From assembly GCA_017744605.1 (NCBI GenBank), contig JAGIAZ010000009.1, positions 1 to 64,000 on the forward strand: a stretch of 64,000 nt of DNA, in the 5' to 3' direction. Shown here piece after piece: positions 55,016 to 63,928 of the stretch. How positions within the stretch are numbered: position 1 is the first letter of the stretch; every line of letters starts with the position of its first letter. The notes under the pieces are model-generated. The model was not told the DNA's origin and did no database searches. It was given only the letters and a program-made list of their open reading frames with translations. The position numbers were made by a program, and so were the translations under genes. Source of the stretch: Sphingobium sp. (GTDB taxonomy: Bacteria > Pseudomonadota > Alphaproteobacteria > Sphingomonadales > Sphingomonadaceae).

Positions 55016-55687
55016 ATGGATCGCATCGCCATTTACGACATGGACAAGACGATTACGGTGCGCGCGACCTATGCGGCGTTCCTCACGCACATGGCCATGT
55101 CGCGGGCGCCCTGGCGGTTGATTTTCCTGCCGGTCGTCGGCTTGGTCATGCTTGGCTATATGCTGCGGCTCCTCACGCGTTCCCGCGTCAAGGAGATAAA
55201 CCAGGGGCTGCTCATGGGGTTCCACGTGCGCCGCGCGGACATCATGCCGGCGGTCGAGGCCTATGCCGACAAGGTGGTGGCCGAAAATGTCCGCCATGAA
55301 GCCCTCGCCCGGATCTCTGCGGACAAGGCGGCGGGCTACACGCTCGTCATCGCCTCGGCCAGCTATCGCCTCTATGTCGAGCCGATCGCCCGGCGGCTGG
55401 GGTTTGACGCCGTTATCGCCACCGATCATTTCTCGCAGGACATCGATTATGTTCGCGCGAAGATTGCCGGCGAGAATTGCTACGACGTCGCCAAGCTGCG
55501 GATGATACAGGCGTGGCTGGCGGCGCAGGGCGTGGATCGCGCCAATGTCCATGTCCGCGCCTATAGCGACCATGTCTCGGACGCGCCCATGCTCGACTAT
55601 GCCGACGAGGGGTTCGCGGCCAATCCGCATGAGCAGCTGGCGAAGCTTGCACAGGTCAAGGGCTGGCCGATCCTGCGCTGGAGCTGA
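55016..55687 (+). CDS. HAD-IB family phosphatase
   Basis: 223 residues. Motif I IYDMDKTIT at 5-13 has the nucleophile and general-acid Asp. A hydrophobic cap helix (PWRLIFLPVVGLVMLGYML, about 32-50) follows, motif II is VIASASYRLYVEP, and motif III/IV is YSDHVSDAPML. Similar to the PSP-like and CicA-type group, which includes Caulobacter CicA, a cell-division-associated HAD protein. Substrate unknown. AGGAGG lies about 12 bases upstream. Confidence 0.87.
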   Translation: MDRIAIYDMDKTITVRATYAAFLTHMAMSRAPWRLIFLPVVGLVMLGYMLRLLTRSRVKEINQGLLMGFHVRRADIMPAVEAYADKVVAENVRHEALARISADKAAGYTLVIASASYRLYVEPIARRLGFDAVIATDHFSQDIDYVRAKIAGENCYDVAKLRMIQAWLAAQGVDRANVHVRAYSDHVSDAPMLDYADEGFAANPHEQLAKLAQVKGWPILRWS

Positions 55688-55710
55688 AGTTGCGCGGCGC
55701 GACTTGGGGA

Positions 55711-56472
55711 TCAGCGCAGTCCGATGAGGGAGATCTGCCGGCCATAGCCGGGCTCGCCCAAATGGCATGAGCGGCGATAGCTATAGAAGCGGTCCGGCTG
55801 GCTGTATGTGTCCTCGTCCATCAGCGTCACGCTGCCCGCGCCCGCCGCGGCGAGCCGCGCCGCGACATAGCCGCCGATGTCGAACATGAGGTGCCCGGGC
55901 TTGCCTGCCGTGAAGAAACGGGCATCCTCCCCGTCACGCGCCAGGAAGGGATCGGCGAAGCTTTCGGTCACTTCGTAGCTGGTCCGGCCGATGCAGGGGC
56001 CGATCGCGCAGGCAATGGCGCCACGCTCCGCACCAAGCGCGACCATGGCCGCCATCGTGGCCTCGCCGACGCCATGAAGCGCGCCCTTCCAGCCGGAATG
56101 GGCCGCGCCCACCATGCCGCGCGTTTCGTCCGCGAACAGGATGGGCACGCAATCCGCGGCCAGCACGCCGAGCAGGAGGCCCGGCGTTCGGGTGACCAGC
56201 GCGTCGGCCTTGGGGCGATCATTGTCAGGGATCGGTGCGCTCACCGTGACGACATCGGACGAATGGACCTGATGGACCGTGACCAATGTCGAACCCGGCA
56301 GCACGGCGTCGCGGGCAAGCGCGCGATTGCGCGCAATCGCCTCGCGCTGGTCGTCCGATCCCAGACCGACATTGAGGCCCGCATAGAGCCCGGTCGAAAT
56401 GCCGCCCCGCCGGCCGAGGAAGCCATGCGGCACATCGCCCAGACGGGGCGCGCGGAGAATCTCGACGTTCAT
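55711..56472 (-). CDS. pgeF: Peptidoglycan editing factor PgeF (laccase-domain YfiH family)
   Basis: 253 residues. Signature elements are HGFLGRRGGIS near the N-terminus, QVHSSDV with the first metal His, LLGVLAADCVPILFAD with the Cys, and AAHSGWKGAL with the second His. In E. coli PgeF removes L-Ser wrongly added to peptidoglycan precursors. Older annotations call it polyphenol oxidase. The ATG at 56472 overlaps the midA stop, making an lgt-midA-pgeF unit. Confidence 0.93.
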   Translation of the reverse strand: MNVEILRAPRLGDVPHGFLGRRGGISTGLYAGLNVGLGSDDQREAIARNRALARDAVLPGSTLVTVHQVHSSDVVTVSAPIPDNDRPKADALVTRTPGLLLGVLAADCVPILFADETRGMVGAAHSGWKGALHGVGEATMAAMVALGAERGAIACAIGPCIGRTSYEVTESFADPFLARDGEDARFFTAGKPGHLMFDIGGYVAARLAAAGAGSVTLMDEDTYSQPDRFYSYRRSCHLGEPGYGRQISLIGLR

Positions 56473-57476
56473 GCGATCCCCGCCGGCATGGGCCAATCGG
56501 GGTGACGGACGCAAAGCACCTTGAACAAGCGGCCCATTGCCTCAGGCGCGACCAGCCGATACCGCGCCGCTTCGATGGCATCGGCGCCCGCAGCATTGGC
56601 GCGGGACAATGCGGCGGCCCGCGCATCGATGCCCAATGCGGTCAGGAATGCGCCTTGAGCGACGCACGGTGTGGGCCTGAGGCCATGTTCGCGCGCCACC
56701 GCCGCCAGCATGGCGAAATCGACATGGGCCGTGAGGTCGCGCGTCCCCGGCGCCTCGAGCGGATCGACATGAGCATGACCGGACATGGCCTGCAGCGTAT
56801 CGCCGGTCGCCGGTCCCTCATAGCCATAATCCACCGCGAGCAGCGCGCCGCCTTGCGCCGCGATCCGCCCGGCGAGAGTCGCCATGATCGCTTCGGCCGC
56901 CGGATTGCGCTCGACGATGGCGCCGAGCGGGGCGTCGCTGAGGGCGATCGGTATCTCGTCGGCGCAATCCGTGTCGCCGGGCAGGAATGCGCCATTGGCG
57001 ACCATGCGCTCCCGCCAGCCGCGGGCGGTGCGCTCGAATTGGCGGACCGCCAGCGCGTCGAAAAACTCGTTGGCGATCACGAGCAGCGGCCGGTCGGTCG
57101 GCAGGGTCGCAATGCCGTCATGCCACCGCGCGGCGGGCACGGCCTCGCGCTGTTTCGCGCGGAGCACGGGACTCGTCTCGACGAAATGCACCGGCGGCTG
57201 CAGGCCGGCCTTCGCCATGGCGCGCAGCGCATCGGCGGCAAGCGTCCCGCGTCCCGGCCCCAGCTCGATATAGGCCATGCTGCCGGAGCCGGCGCGCAGG
57301 ACGAGATCGGCCGTCCAGAGCCCGATCAGCTCGCCGAACATCTGGCTGATCTCCGGCGCGGTGGTGAAGTCGCCCGCGCGGCCCAGCGGATCGCGGCCGC
57401 CATAATAAGCGGCGTTCGCGTCGGCCATGAAATCGTGAAGCGAAACCGGCGCGGCGCGGCGCAACTCAGCTGACAC
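56469..57476 (-). CDS. SAM-dependent arginine methyltransferase, MidA/NDUFAF7 family
   Basis: 335 residues. PLGRAGDFTTAPEISQMFGELIG near 30-52 and YIELGPGRGTLAADAL near 70-85 are the MidA hallmarks. NDUFAF7 dimethylates an arginine of complex I in mitochondria; the bacterial role is likely similar. The start is uncertain: GTG 57476 with AAGGA close by, or TTG 57491. Either way it overlaps the end of lgt. Confidence 0.9.
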   Translation of the reverse strand: MSAELRRAAPVSLHDFMADANAAYYGGRDPLGRAGDFTTAPEISQMFGELIGLWTADLVLRAGSGSMAYIELGPGRGTLAADALRAMAKAGLQPPVHFVETSPVLRAKQREAVPAARWHDGIATLPTDRPLLVIANEFFDALAVRQFERTARGWRERMVANGAFLPGDTDCADEIPIALSDAPLGAIVERNPAAEAIMATLAGRIAAQGGALLAVDYGYEGPATGDTLQAMSGHAHVDPLEAPGTRDLTAHVDFAMLAAVAREHGLRPTPCVAQGAFLTALGIDARAAALSRANAAGADAIEAARYRLVAPEAMGRLFKVLCVRHPDWPMPAGIA

Positions 57477-58338
57477 TGTCCTTGCCTGCAATGGCTTCGA
57501 CCCGTGTGCGGCGGCCCTTTGCGGTCATCACGGCATAGATGCCGATGAAGATCAGCGGGAGACTCAGCCACTGGCCCATATGCAGCCCCGTGCGTGCGGC
57601 GAAGTCCATGAGCTGGCTGTCGGCCTCGCGCACATATTCGAGCCCGAAGCGGAAGGTGCCGTAGCAGATCGCCGCGATGCCGAAGAGCTTGCCCGGCTCA
57701 TAGCGCGCTTTCGTCTTCCAGAAGAAGAAGGCGAGGATGGCGAACAGCACGGGGCCTTCCAGGAAGGCCTCGTAGAGCTGGCTCGGATGGCGCGGCATCA
57801 GCGGCGGGGGCGAGGCCGGGAAGACGATGGCCCAGGGAACGTTGGTGACCTTGCCCCACAGCTCTCCGTTCACGAAATTGGCGAGGCGCCCGAAACAGAG
57901 GCCGAACGGCACCACGCAGGCGATATAGTCGCAGAAACGCAGGAAGCTCAGCTTCTCGGCGCGGCACATCAGCCAGATGGCGACGATGACGCCCAGCGTG
58001 CCGCCATGCAGCGACATGCCGCCGTTCCAGAGCTTCAGGACGTCGAGCGGATTCTTGAGGATCGCCGGATCGTAGAACAGCACATAGCCCAATCGCCCGC
58101 CCAGGATGATGCCGAGCGTCGCGTAGAAGATGAAGTCGTCGGCGTGGCGCCGCGCCATCGGTGAGCCGGGCTGGCGGATCAGCACGGTCAGATACCAATA
58201 GCCCACCAATATGCCGGCCAGATAGGCGATGCTGTACCATTTGAGATCGAAGCTGCCGATCGAGAAGATCACCGGATTGAGGTGGAGATCGGTGAACTGG
58301 ATGGGCGCGGCCGCGGCGGCGAGAAGGGTTAGGCTCAA
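57466..58338 (-). CDS. lgt: Prolipoprotein diacylglyceryl transferase
   Basis: Transfers diacylglycerol to the lipobox Cys of prolipoproteins, the first step of lipoprotein maturation. 290 residues with seven helices. NPVIFSIGSFDLKWYSIAYL begins the family segment, GGMSLHGGTLG holds the catalytic His region, and RLANFVNGELWG is the Lgt signature. TTG 58338 has GGGGA six bases upstream and gives the family-like N-terminus; TTG 58374 would add 12 residues. Several predicted lipoproteins in this window would be its substrates. Confidence 0.94.
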   Translation of the reverse strand: MSLTLLAAAAAPIQFTDLHLNPVIFSIGSFDLKWYSIAYLAGILVGYWYLTVLIRQPGSPMARRHADDFIFYATLGIILGGRLGYVLFYDPAILKNPLDVLKLWNGGMSLHGGTLGVIVAIWLMCRAEKLSFLRFCDYIACVVPFGLCFGRLANFVNGELWGKVTNVPWAIVFPASPPPLMPRHPSQLYEAFLEGPVLFAILAFFFWKTKARYEPGKLFGIAAICYGTFRFGLEYVREADSQLMDFAARTGLHMGQWLSLPLIFIGIYAVMTAKGRRTRVEAIAGKDSVS

Positions 58339-58446
58339 GTCGTTTCCCCGGAGGTTTTGGGCTGCATAAAGCAAGTGCGGAGAGAGACCAAGGCCGGAGA
58401 CGGCTGTGGCGCACCCTTTCGATGAGGCCGCCTGGCTGAACGTCGG

Positions 58447-58956
58447 TCAGGCCTCGCTCTTGCCGCGCGCCTTGCGCAGGCCTGCCTCGCGCATCTGCCC
58501 AAGCTGCCGCTTCAGGACGTCCGGCGCCGGCGCGATCAGGAAGCCGAAGCTCACATTGCCTTCCCGCGTCTCGACCGCATGGTGCAGCCTGTGGGCTTGC
58601 ACGATCCGTTTCATATAGCGCGAGCGCGGGACATAACGGTGCCGCACGCGCTGGTGCACGATGATGTCGTGGAAGCCGAGATAGATGGCGCCATAGCCGG
58701 CGACGCCGGCGCCGATGGCCGTGACCCAGTCACCCCAGTTCAATTGCACGCCGCCGAACAGCAGCAGGATCGAAGGCGCCGCGAAGATCACGAAATAGAG
58801 ATCGTTGAGTTCCCAGCTGCCCTTGCGCGGCCGATGATGGCTGGCGTGGAGGACCCAGCCGGGTCCGTGCATCACCCAGCGGTGCATGACATAGGCAAAG
58901 CCTTCCATCAGCGCGACGGTCAGCAGGAAGACCGCGATGAGGCCGATCAGGGACAT
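58447..58956 (-). CDS. crtZ: Beta-carotene hydroxylase CrtZ
   Basis: Non-heme diiron hydroxylase converting beta-carotene to zeaxanthin. 169 residues with four His clusters: HRWVMHG, HASHH, HDIIVHQRVRH and HRLHH. Three to four hydrophobic helices surround them. No other carotenoid gene is in the window, as is usual for sphingomonads, where crtZ is separate from crtBIY. It is downstream of the divergent cyclophilin gene and 108 bases before lgt, on the lgt strand. Confidence 0.94.
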   Translation of the reverse strand: MSLIGLIAVFLLTVALMEGFAYVMHRWVMHGPGWVLHASHHRPRKGSWELNDLYFVIFAAPSILLLFGGVQLNWGDWVTAIGAGVAGYGAIYLGFHDIIVHQRVRHRYVPRSRYMKRIVQAHRLHHAVETREGNVSFGFLIAPAPDVLKRQLGQMREAGLRKARGKSEA

Positions 58957-59051
58957 GCGGCGAGCCTATAGGCCCGCGGCACGAGGCTGTGAAGCGGCGA
59001 GCGGACCGGGAGGCGCTTGCCAAGCGGCGGCGCTGCGCTAGCATCGCCGGC

Positions 59052-59717
59052 ATGACATATTGGATGATGCGCCTCGCGCTGCCGCTCTGCCTGATGACCA
59101 TCCCGGCGATGCTCGCCGCTCAGGATGCCGCTGCGTCGCCGCCCGCTGCCGCCGCTGCAACGCCCGCGAAGGTCTACAAGACCGTCCCGATCGTCCTCAC
59201 CACCTCCATGGGCCCGATCGCGATCGAGCTCGAGGTGGAGCGTGCGCCCCTCACCGCCGGTAACTTCCTCAAATATGTCGACCAGAAACGGCTGGACGGC
59301 ACGGTCTTTTATCGCGCCTTCACCTTCGCGCCCGATTTTCCGAATGTCGGCATGATCCAGGGCGGCACGCAGAACGACCCCAAGCGCATCCTGAAGCCGG
59401 TCGCGCATGAGCCGACGAGCCAGACCGGCCTGACGCACGATGACGGCGCGATCTCGCTGGCCCAGGGCGCGCCCGGCACCGGCACGGCCGATTTCTTCAT
59501 CATCATCGGCGAGATGAAGGGGCTCGATGCGAAGCCGGGCGACGCCGGCTTCGCCGTATTCGGGCATGTCACCCAGGGCATGGACCTGGTGAAGCAGATC
59601 GCGGTCGCCCCGCGCAGCCCGACAAAGGGCGTCGGTCCGATGAAGGGCCAAATGCTCGAACCGCCGATCAGGATCCTGACTGCCCGCCGGGCGCCGGTGG
59701 TCGCTCCGGCGCCCTGA
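59052..59717 (+). CDS. Secreted peptidyl-prolyl cis-trans isomerase, cyclophilin type
   Basis: 221 residues. A signal peptide (hydrophobic about 6-20, cleavage near LAA-QD), an Ala/Pro-rich linker to about residue 42, then a cyclophilin domain: LTTSMGPIAIELEVERAP, GMIQGG and ADFFIIIG. It is a paralogue of the cyclophilin at 19523. ATG 59052 is used; ATG 59064 (MMRLAL) is an alternative. It converges on the DUF4349 gene, whose stop is three bases away. Confidence 0.9.
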   Translation: MTYWMMRLALPLCLMTIPAMLAAQDAAASPPAAAAATPAKVYKTVPIVLTTSMGPIAIELEVERAPLTAGNFLKYVDQKRLDGTVFYRAFTFAPDFPNVGMIQGGTQNDPKRILKPVAHEPTSQTGLTHDDGAISLAQGAPGTGTADFFIIIGEMKGLDAKPGDAGFAVFGHVTQGMDLVKQIAVAPRSPTKGVGPMKGQMLEPPIRILTARRAPVVAPAP

Positions 59718-59720
59718 CGA

Positions 59721-60581
59721 TCAATCGGCCACGATGACGGGCTTCGGCCCCAGCAACCGCCAGAGCCACAGCGCCAGTCGGCGACCATGCGCGGCAATGA
59801 GGAACAATAAGCCGATCGGAACGGCAAGGGCGGCGAGCACGATCGCGAGCGACATCAGCCAGTTGATCAGCGTTGCCGCAACGGCGAGCGCGCTCTTGGC
59901 GGTGCGGGCCGGGGTGAAACCGGGCGAAAAGCCGTCTGTCGAATATGTAAAGCGCATGGGTGTCACGGCGACGAGCGCGCGCGCAGCCTGTCCATCCCGA
60001 GCCGCCGACCGCTCGACATCGCGCTGGGCAGCAAGTTGCCGCTCAAGCTCGCTGCGCACCGCATCGGGAGTCGCGCGGTCGGCCAGCTGGCGTTCCAGTC
60101 GCTCCCGTTCTGTCCTGGCGGACTCGCTGGTTTCCTCGCTTGATCGGAGTGTGGCGCTCTGGTCTTCGCCGCCGATCTCGACCTGGTTCAGCGTGCCACG
60201 GGCGGCCTCGACGGTCGCCGCCGCATCCTTGCCGAATTTGCGGGCAATATCGGGCGCGAGTTTCAGTGCAAGCTCGGCCTGCACATAGTCGTCTCCACTG
60301 CGTCGATAGACGACGCCGGCGATGCGGCATCGTGCGAGGCCGAGCCCTTCGCAGGCTGCCGCATGACGTTCCTGCACGGCAGCAATGTCTTTAGCCGCAA
60401 GCGCGAAACGATAATCATAGGTGAATGCGACATTGGGTGCGGCGCTCGGCGCAATGTCGGGGGCACTGCTGCCACTCATGTTTTGGGCGTATTCGGTGTC
60501 TTCTTTTTTGCAGCCGGCTAATGTGCTGGCCGCGGCGACCAGGACGAGAGCAAGGGTCACGGGGCGAGAGGGCAAACGCAT
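59721..60581 (-). CDS. DUF4349 lipoprotein with coiled coil and C-terminal membrane helix
   Basis: 286 residues. Lipobox LAGC near residue 23, an alpha/beta domain, a strongly charged coiled coil (about 150-200, RTERERLERQLADR then VRSELERQLAAQ), and a C-terminal membrane helix (about 240-262) followed by a basic tail. DUF4349 proteins are of unknown function and often lie in the envelope. Two Cys (AACEGLGLARC) could pair. ATG 60581 is six bases after AAGGAG; ATG 60584 is the alternative. Confidence 0.85.
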   Translation of the reverse strand: MRLPSRPVTLALVLVAAASTLAGCKKEDTEYAQNMSGSSAPDIAPSAAPNVAFTYDYRFALAAKDIAAVQERHAAACEGLGLARCRIAGVVYRRSGDDYVQAELALKLAPDIARKFGKDAAATVEAARGTLNQVEIGGEDQSATLRSSEETSESARTERERLERQLADRATPDAVRSELERQLAAQRDVERSAARDGQAARALVAVTPMRFTYSTDGFSPGFTPARTAKSALAVAATLINWLMSLAIVLAALAVPIGLLFLIAAHGRRLALWLWRLLGPKPVIVAD

Positions 60582-60675
60582 CATCCACTCCTTTTCTACT
60601 CTATTGGTTGAGTAATAGCGATGAAGCGTGCCCGTCAAGCGGCGAAATGAAGTGGAGCTATTGTGCAGATATGAA

Positions 60676-60736
60676 GAGGGCCGCAACCAGATGGCGCGGC
60701 CCTCCTTGTTACCCATCGGCCGGTCCCACACCGGCC
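60676..60736 (-). terminator. Tandem stem-loops after the porin gene
   Basis: Two perfect hairpins follow the porin stop: GGCCGGT/ACCGGCC (60718-60736, 7-base arms, 5-base loop) and GAGGGCCGC/GCGGCCCTC (60676-60704, 9-base arms, 11-base loop) followed by TTCATAT on the minus strand. Together they are likely to end the porin transcript. Confidence 0.7.
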
Positions 60737-60748
60737 TCCGGACGTTGA

Positions 60749-61516
60749 TCAGAAAGAAGCGGTCAGGCTGAAGATCACCGCGCCGTCGGCGCCCACATCT
60801 TCTGCACCGAGGCCGGCCAAGGCCCCCGAACGGTAGCGCGCTTCGTCGGTGTTGACATAGTGCACGCCCAGCGAGAGGTTCTTGTACGCCAGCGCGCCGC
60901 CGATCGAATAATCCCAGACGTGGTGATCGCGGCCATAGCCGCCCAGGGCGCTCTTGCTGTCGGCGTAACCGACGTGAGCGTCGAGCGAGAGCGGCGTGCC
61001 CGGAATGGCGATCGACGGTTCGGCGTGCAAATAGATCGCCGAATTCTTGCCCAGCGCTTCCTGCTCCCAGGCATAGTTCACGCCGACCTTGACCGTTGCC
61101 GGGCCGACCGTGCCCGTCACATTGGCGTAGGGCTCGAAGAAGTCCGTTTTGCCGCCACCCTTCTTGGGATACAGATAATAGAGCAGGCCGACGTCGACCG
61201 TCACGCCCGGCGCCACGGCCTTGGTGTAGCCAGCGAAGAGGTCGACTTCTGCCGACAGCTGGGCGTTCGTGCTCGACTTCAGATTGATGCTCGAGCCCCA
61301 GGTGCCGACATAGAAGCCGCTCTCATGGTTGAGCGTGATGCCGGCCTGCACGGCCGCATTCTCTCCGTTCTGCGAGAAGCCGCGGAAGCGATAATCAGAG
61401 ACCAGCGCGGCGCTGCCGGTGATCTTGATCGGTGTGGCCGGAGCGTCTTCGGCGAAAGCCGGCGTCGCGATGGCAAGCAGAGAGACGGCCGAAAGGCCGA
61501 TGATGGACTTACGCAT
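60749..61516 (-). CDS. TorF-family outer-membrane porin
   Basis: 255 residues with signal peptide (cleavage AFA-ED) and a beta-barrel body with alternating hydrophobic strands. Family features are ITGSAALVSDYRFRGFSQ at the mature start and a terminal aromatic residue (SLTASF), the outer-membrane sorting signal. TorF_2 proteins are abundant in Sphingomonadales; substrate is unknown. AAAAAGGGG precedes the start. It lies 230 bases from the metC stop, a gap with no gene I can support. Confidence 0.9.
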   Translation of the reverse strand: MRKSIIGLSAVSLLAIATPAFAEDAPATPIKITGSAALVSDYRFRGFSQNGENAAVQAGITLNHESGFYVGTWGSSINLKSSTNAQLSAEVDLFAGYTKAVAPGVTVDVGLLYYLYPKKGGGKTDFFEPYANVTGTVGPATVKVGVNYAWEQEALGKNSAIYLHAEPSIAIPGTPLSLDAHVGYADSKSALGGYGRDHHVWDYSIGGALAYKNLSLGVHYVNTDEARYRSGALAGLGAEDVGADGAVIFSLTASF

Positions 61517-61746
61517 TGGGTATACCCCTTTTTGCTATTGAAAACGCGATCGTCCCGCCTGCGTCGCCGGCGATCGCTTCCTATGGGTCCGCGACGGGCG
61601 CGGTCGAGCGATCTATCCAGCGGACGCCGGTAAATTGACTCGGGATGGTGCGGCGCACAAGCGAAATCGACAGCTGGATCGCTGCAACGCACAACATCGT
61701 TGCCATCATGCAACGGCTGTGCGTGTCAATCTTTCAACAGCGCGCC

Positions 61747-62961
61747 TCAGCGGCCGAAGGCGCGGGCCATGTCGGCCATGAGATCTGCAGGGTCTTCCAG
61801 GCCGATATTGAAGCGTACCAGCGGCCCATGGTCCTGCCAGGCGGACGCGGAGCGCAGCCGGGCCGGATCGACCGGCAGGGCGAGGCTTTCATAGCCGCCC
61901 CAGCTATAGCCGATGCCGAACAGGGTGAGTGCGTCGATGAAGGCGGCGCGCGCTTTGTCCGAAGGATCGGCGAGCTCGATCGAGAACAGGCCGGCGGGTC
62001 CGCGGAAGTCGCGCGCGAAAAGCTCGTGGCCCGGGCACGAGGGCAGCGCCGGATGCAGCACCCGCCGCACTTCGGGCCGTGTTTCCAGCCATTGTGCGAT
62101 TTGCAGGCCGCTTTCTCCCTGACGTTTCAGCCGCACGTCGAGAGTGCGCAGGCCGCGCGCGCCGAGCCATGCGTCGTCCGGGCTGGCCATCTGCCCAAGG
62201 CCGAGCGCGCGCCTGCGCAGTGCCGGCCAGCACCGTGCATTGGCAGTGACCGATCCGAGCATCGCGTCGCTGTGGCCGACGATATATTTGGTGCAGGCGA
62301 GGATCGTGATGTCGACGCCCAGGCCCATGGCCGGCAACAGCAATGGCGTCGCCCAGGTGTTGTCGATGAGCGTGACGATGTCGCGCGCTTTCGCGGCCGC
62401 GACGATCGCGGGAACATCCTGCACCTCGAAGGTCAGGCTGCCGGGGCTCTCGAGAAAGATGGCGCGGGTCTTCTCGCTGCAGAGCGCCGCGATTCCGGCG
62501 CCGATCAGCGGATCATAATATCGCGTCGCAACGCCGATCTCCTTGAGGAAGCCTTCGCAAAAGGCGCGCGTCGGCCCGTAGGCGCTGTCGACCATCAGCA
62601 GTTCGTCGCCCGGCTTCAGGACCGAGAGCAGCGCCGTGACGACCGCTGCCACGCCGGACGGGAAGAGCATCGTGCCTTCGGCTTCCGGCTCCAGCTGGGT
62701 GATCGCTTCGGCGAGGCTCCAGCCGGTCGGCGTGCCGCGGCGGCCATAATAGAGCTGGTGCGGGTCGTTTTGCGTTTCGGCGGCGCGCAGGTGCGCCACA
62801 TCCTCATAGAGGATGGTCGAGGCCCGCCAGACCGGGGGATTGACGATGCTGCCCCTGTCGCCCGGCATGCCGGTCCACTCGCTGCGCCGCCCGGCCTGGG
62901 CGAGCCGTGTGGCGGGCGAAAGATTCCCGTTCTTCCGTCCGTCGTCGTTCTTCCTGGTCAT
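61747..62961 (-). CDS. metC: Cystathionine beta-lyase
   Basis: PLP enzyme converting cystathionine to homocysteine in methionine synthesis. 404 residues. YYGRRGTPTGWSLAEAI contributes phosphate contacts, the Schiff-base Lys is in ILACTKYIVGHSD near 208, and EVQDVPAIVAAA and IDNTWATPLLL are conserved. MetC over MetB is favoured by the YGRRGTP segment but not proven. ATG 62961 overlaps the sseA stop (ATGA), so both genes form a sulfur operon. Confidence 0.9.
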   Translation of the reverse strand: MTRKNDDGRKNGNLSPATRLAQAGRRSEWTGMPGDRGSIVNPPVWRASTILYEDVAHLRAAETQNDPHQLYYGRRGTPTGWSLAEAITQLEPEAEGTMLFPSGVAAVVTALLSVLKPGDELLMVDSAYGPTRAFCEGFLKEIGVATRYYDPLIGAGIAALCSEKTRAIFLESPGSLTFEVQDVPAIVAAAKARDIVTLIDNTWATPLLLPAMGLGVDITILACTKYIVGHSDAMLGSVTANARCWPALRRRALGLGQMASPDDAWLGARGLRTLDVRLKRQGESGLQIAQWLETRPEVRRVLHPALPSCPGHELFARDFRGPAGLFSIELADPSDKARAAFIDALTLFGIGYSWGGYESLALPVDPARLRSASAWQDHGPLVRFNIGLEDPADLMADMARAFGR

Positions 62962-63806
62962 GCCGGTCCCGTTGCCTTGGGTGTTTCCGGGTCCGCGCCC
63001 CATTCGGACCAGCTCCCGTCATAGATCGTCACGTCGTTCTTGCCGAGCAGTGCCGCGCCGAAGAGCAGGTTGCAGGCCGTGACGCCGCTGCCGCAGCTCA
63101 TGATGAGCGGCTGATCGAGGTCGACGCCGGCTTCGGCAAAGCTCCGGCGCATCGCGTCCCCGCGTTTCCACATGCCATTGCTATCCAGAATCTTGCCTGT
63201 CTGCAGGTTGCGGGAACCGGGAATATGGCCCGAGGACATACCGGCGCGGGGTTCCGGATCCTCGCCCGTAAACCGCGCCGCACCGCGTGCATCGACGACT
63301 TGCGCGGCGCAACTCGTCAGATTCGCCAGGACGTCCGCCTTGCTCTTCACCTGTTTGTCGTCACGCATGGCGTGGAAAGGCCGTGTAGCCGGCGTCGGCG
63401 TCACGATGCCCTGTTCGACCGGCCGCTCCTCCGCCATCCAGCGCGCGAGGCCGCCGTCGAGGATCGCGATCTCCTTCGCGCCGAACAGCCGGAACAGCCA
63501 CCAGGCCCGCCCCGAGCTGACCAGCGGCGAGTTGTCGTAGATGACGATTCGGTCGTCCGCGCCGATGCCGAGCGCCGCCATGCGGGCCTCGAACTGGGCA
63601 TTGGTCGGCACGGTCGCCGGCCGCGGATCATCCGTGTCGCAGAGCGTCGAGAGATCGAGGAACAGGGCGCCCGGAACATGCGCCTCGAGATATTCGCCAT
63701 GCGGATCGCGCGGCGTGCCGGGCAGGAAGCTGGTTGCATCGACGATCTTGAGGTCGCTCGCGCCCAGTTCACCGGCCAGCCATTGCGTGGAGACAAGCAA
63801 ATCCAT
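62958..63806 (-). CDS. sseA: 3-mercaptopyruvate sulfurtransferase
   Basis: Transfers sulfur from 3-mercaptopyruvate to thiol acceptors. 282 residues with two rhodanese domains: the N-terminal one inactive (FLPGTPRDPHGEYLEAHVPGA), the C-terminal one with active-site loop CGSGVTA, the form that marks mercaptopyruvate over thiosulfate sulfurtransferases. The linked metC supports a role in sulfur amino acids. GAGGAG lies 11 bases before ATG 63806. Confidence 0.95.
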   Translation of the reverse strand: MDLLVSTQWLAGELGASDLKIVDATSFLPGTPRDPHGEYLEAHVPGALFLDLSTLCDTDDPRPATVPTNAQFEARMAALGIGADDRIVIYDNSPLVSSGRAWWLFRLFGAKEIAILDGGLARWMAEERPVEQGIVTPTPATRPFHAMRDDKQVKSKADVLANLTSCAAQVVDARGAARFTGEDPEPRAGMSSGHIPGSRNLQTGKILDSNGMWKRGDAMRRSFAEAGVDLDQPLIMSCGSGVTACNLLFGAALLGKNDVTIYDGSWSEWGADPETPKATGPA

Positions 63807-63928
63807 GTCCGTCGTCACTCCTCTCGCATCCGCATTCGCGCGGCATGTGAAGCATGTAGCGCGGTCTTTCGCATTTTCCGAGCCGTCAGGCATACCGCCG
63901 GACTTGAAAATGCTTTAGAGGCCGCGCC

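Noticed and set aside
55218..55229. GGTTCCACGTGC as another parS
   Set aside because: Only one arm matches; the other side reads GCGCC. Single half-sites are expected by chance.
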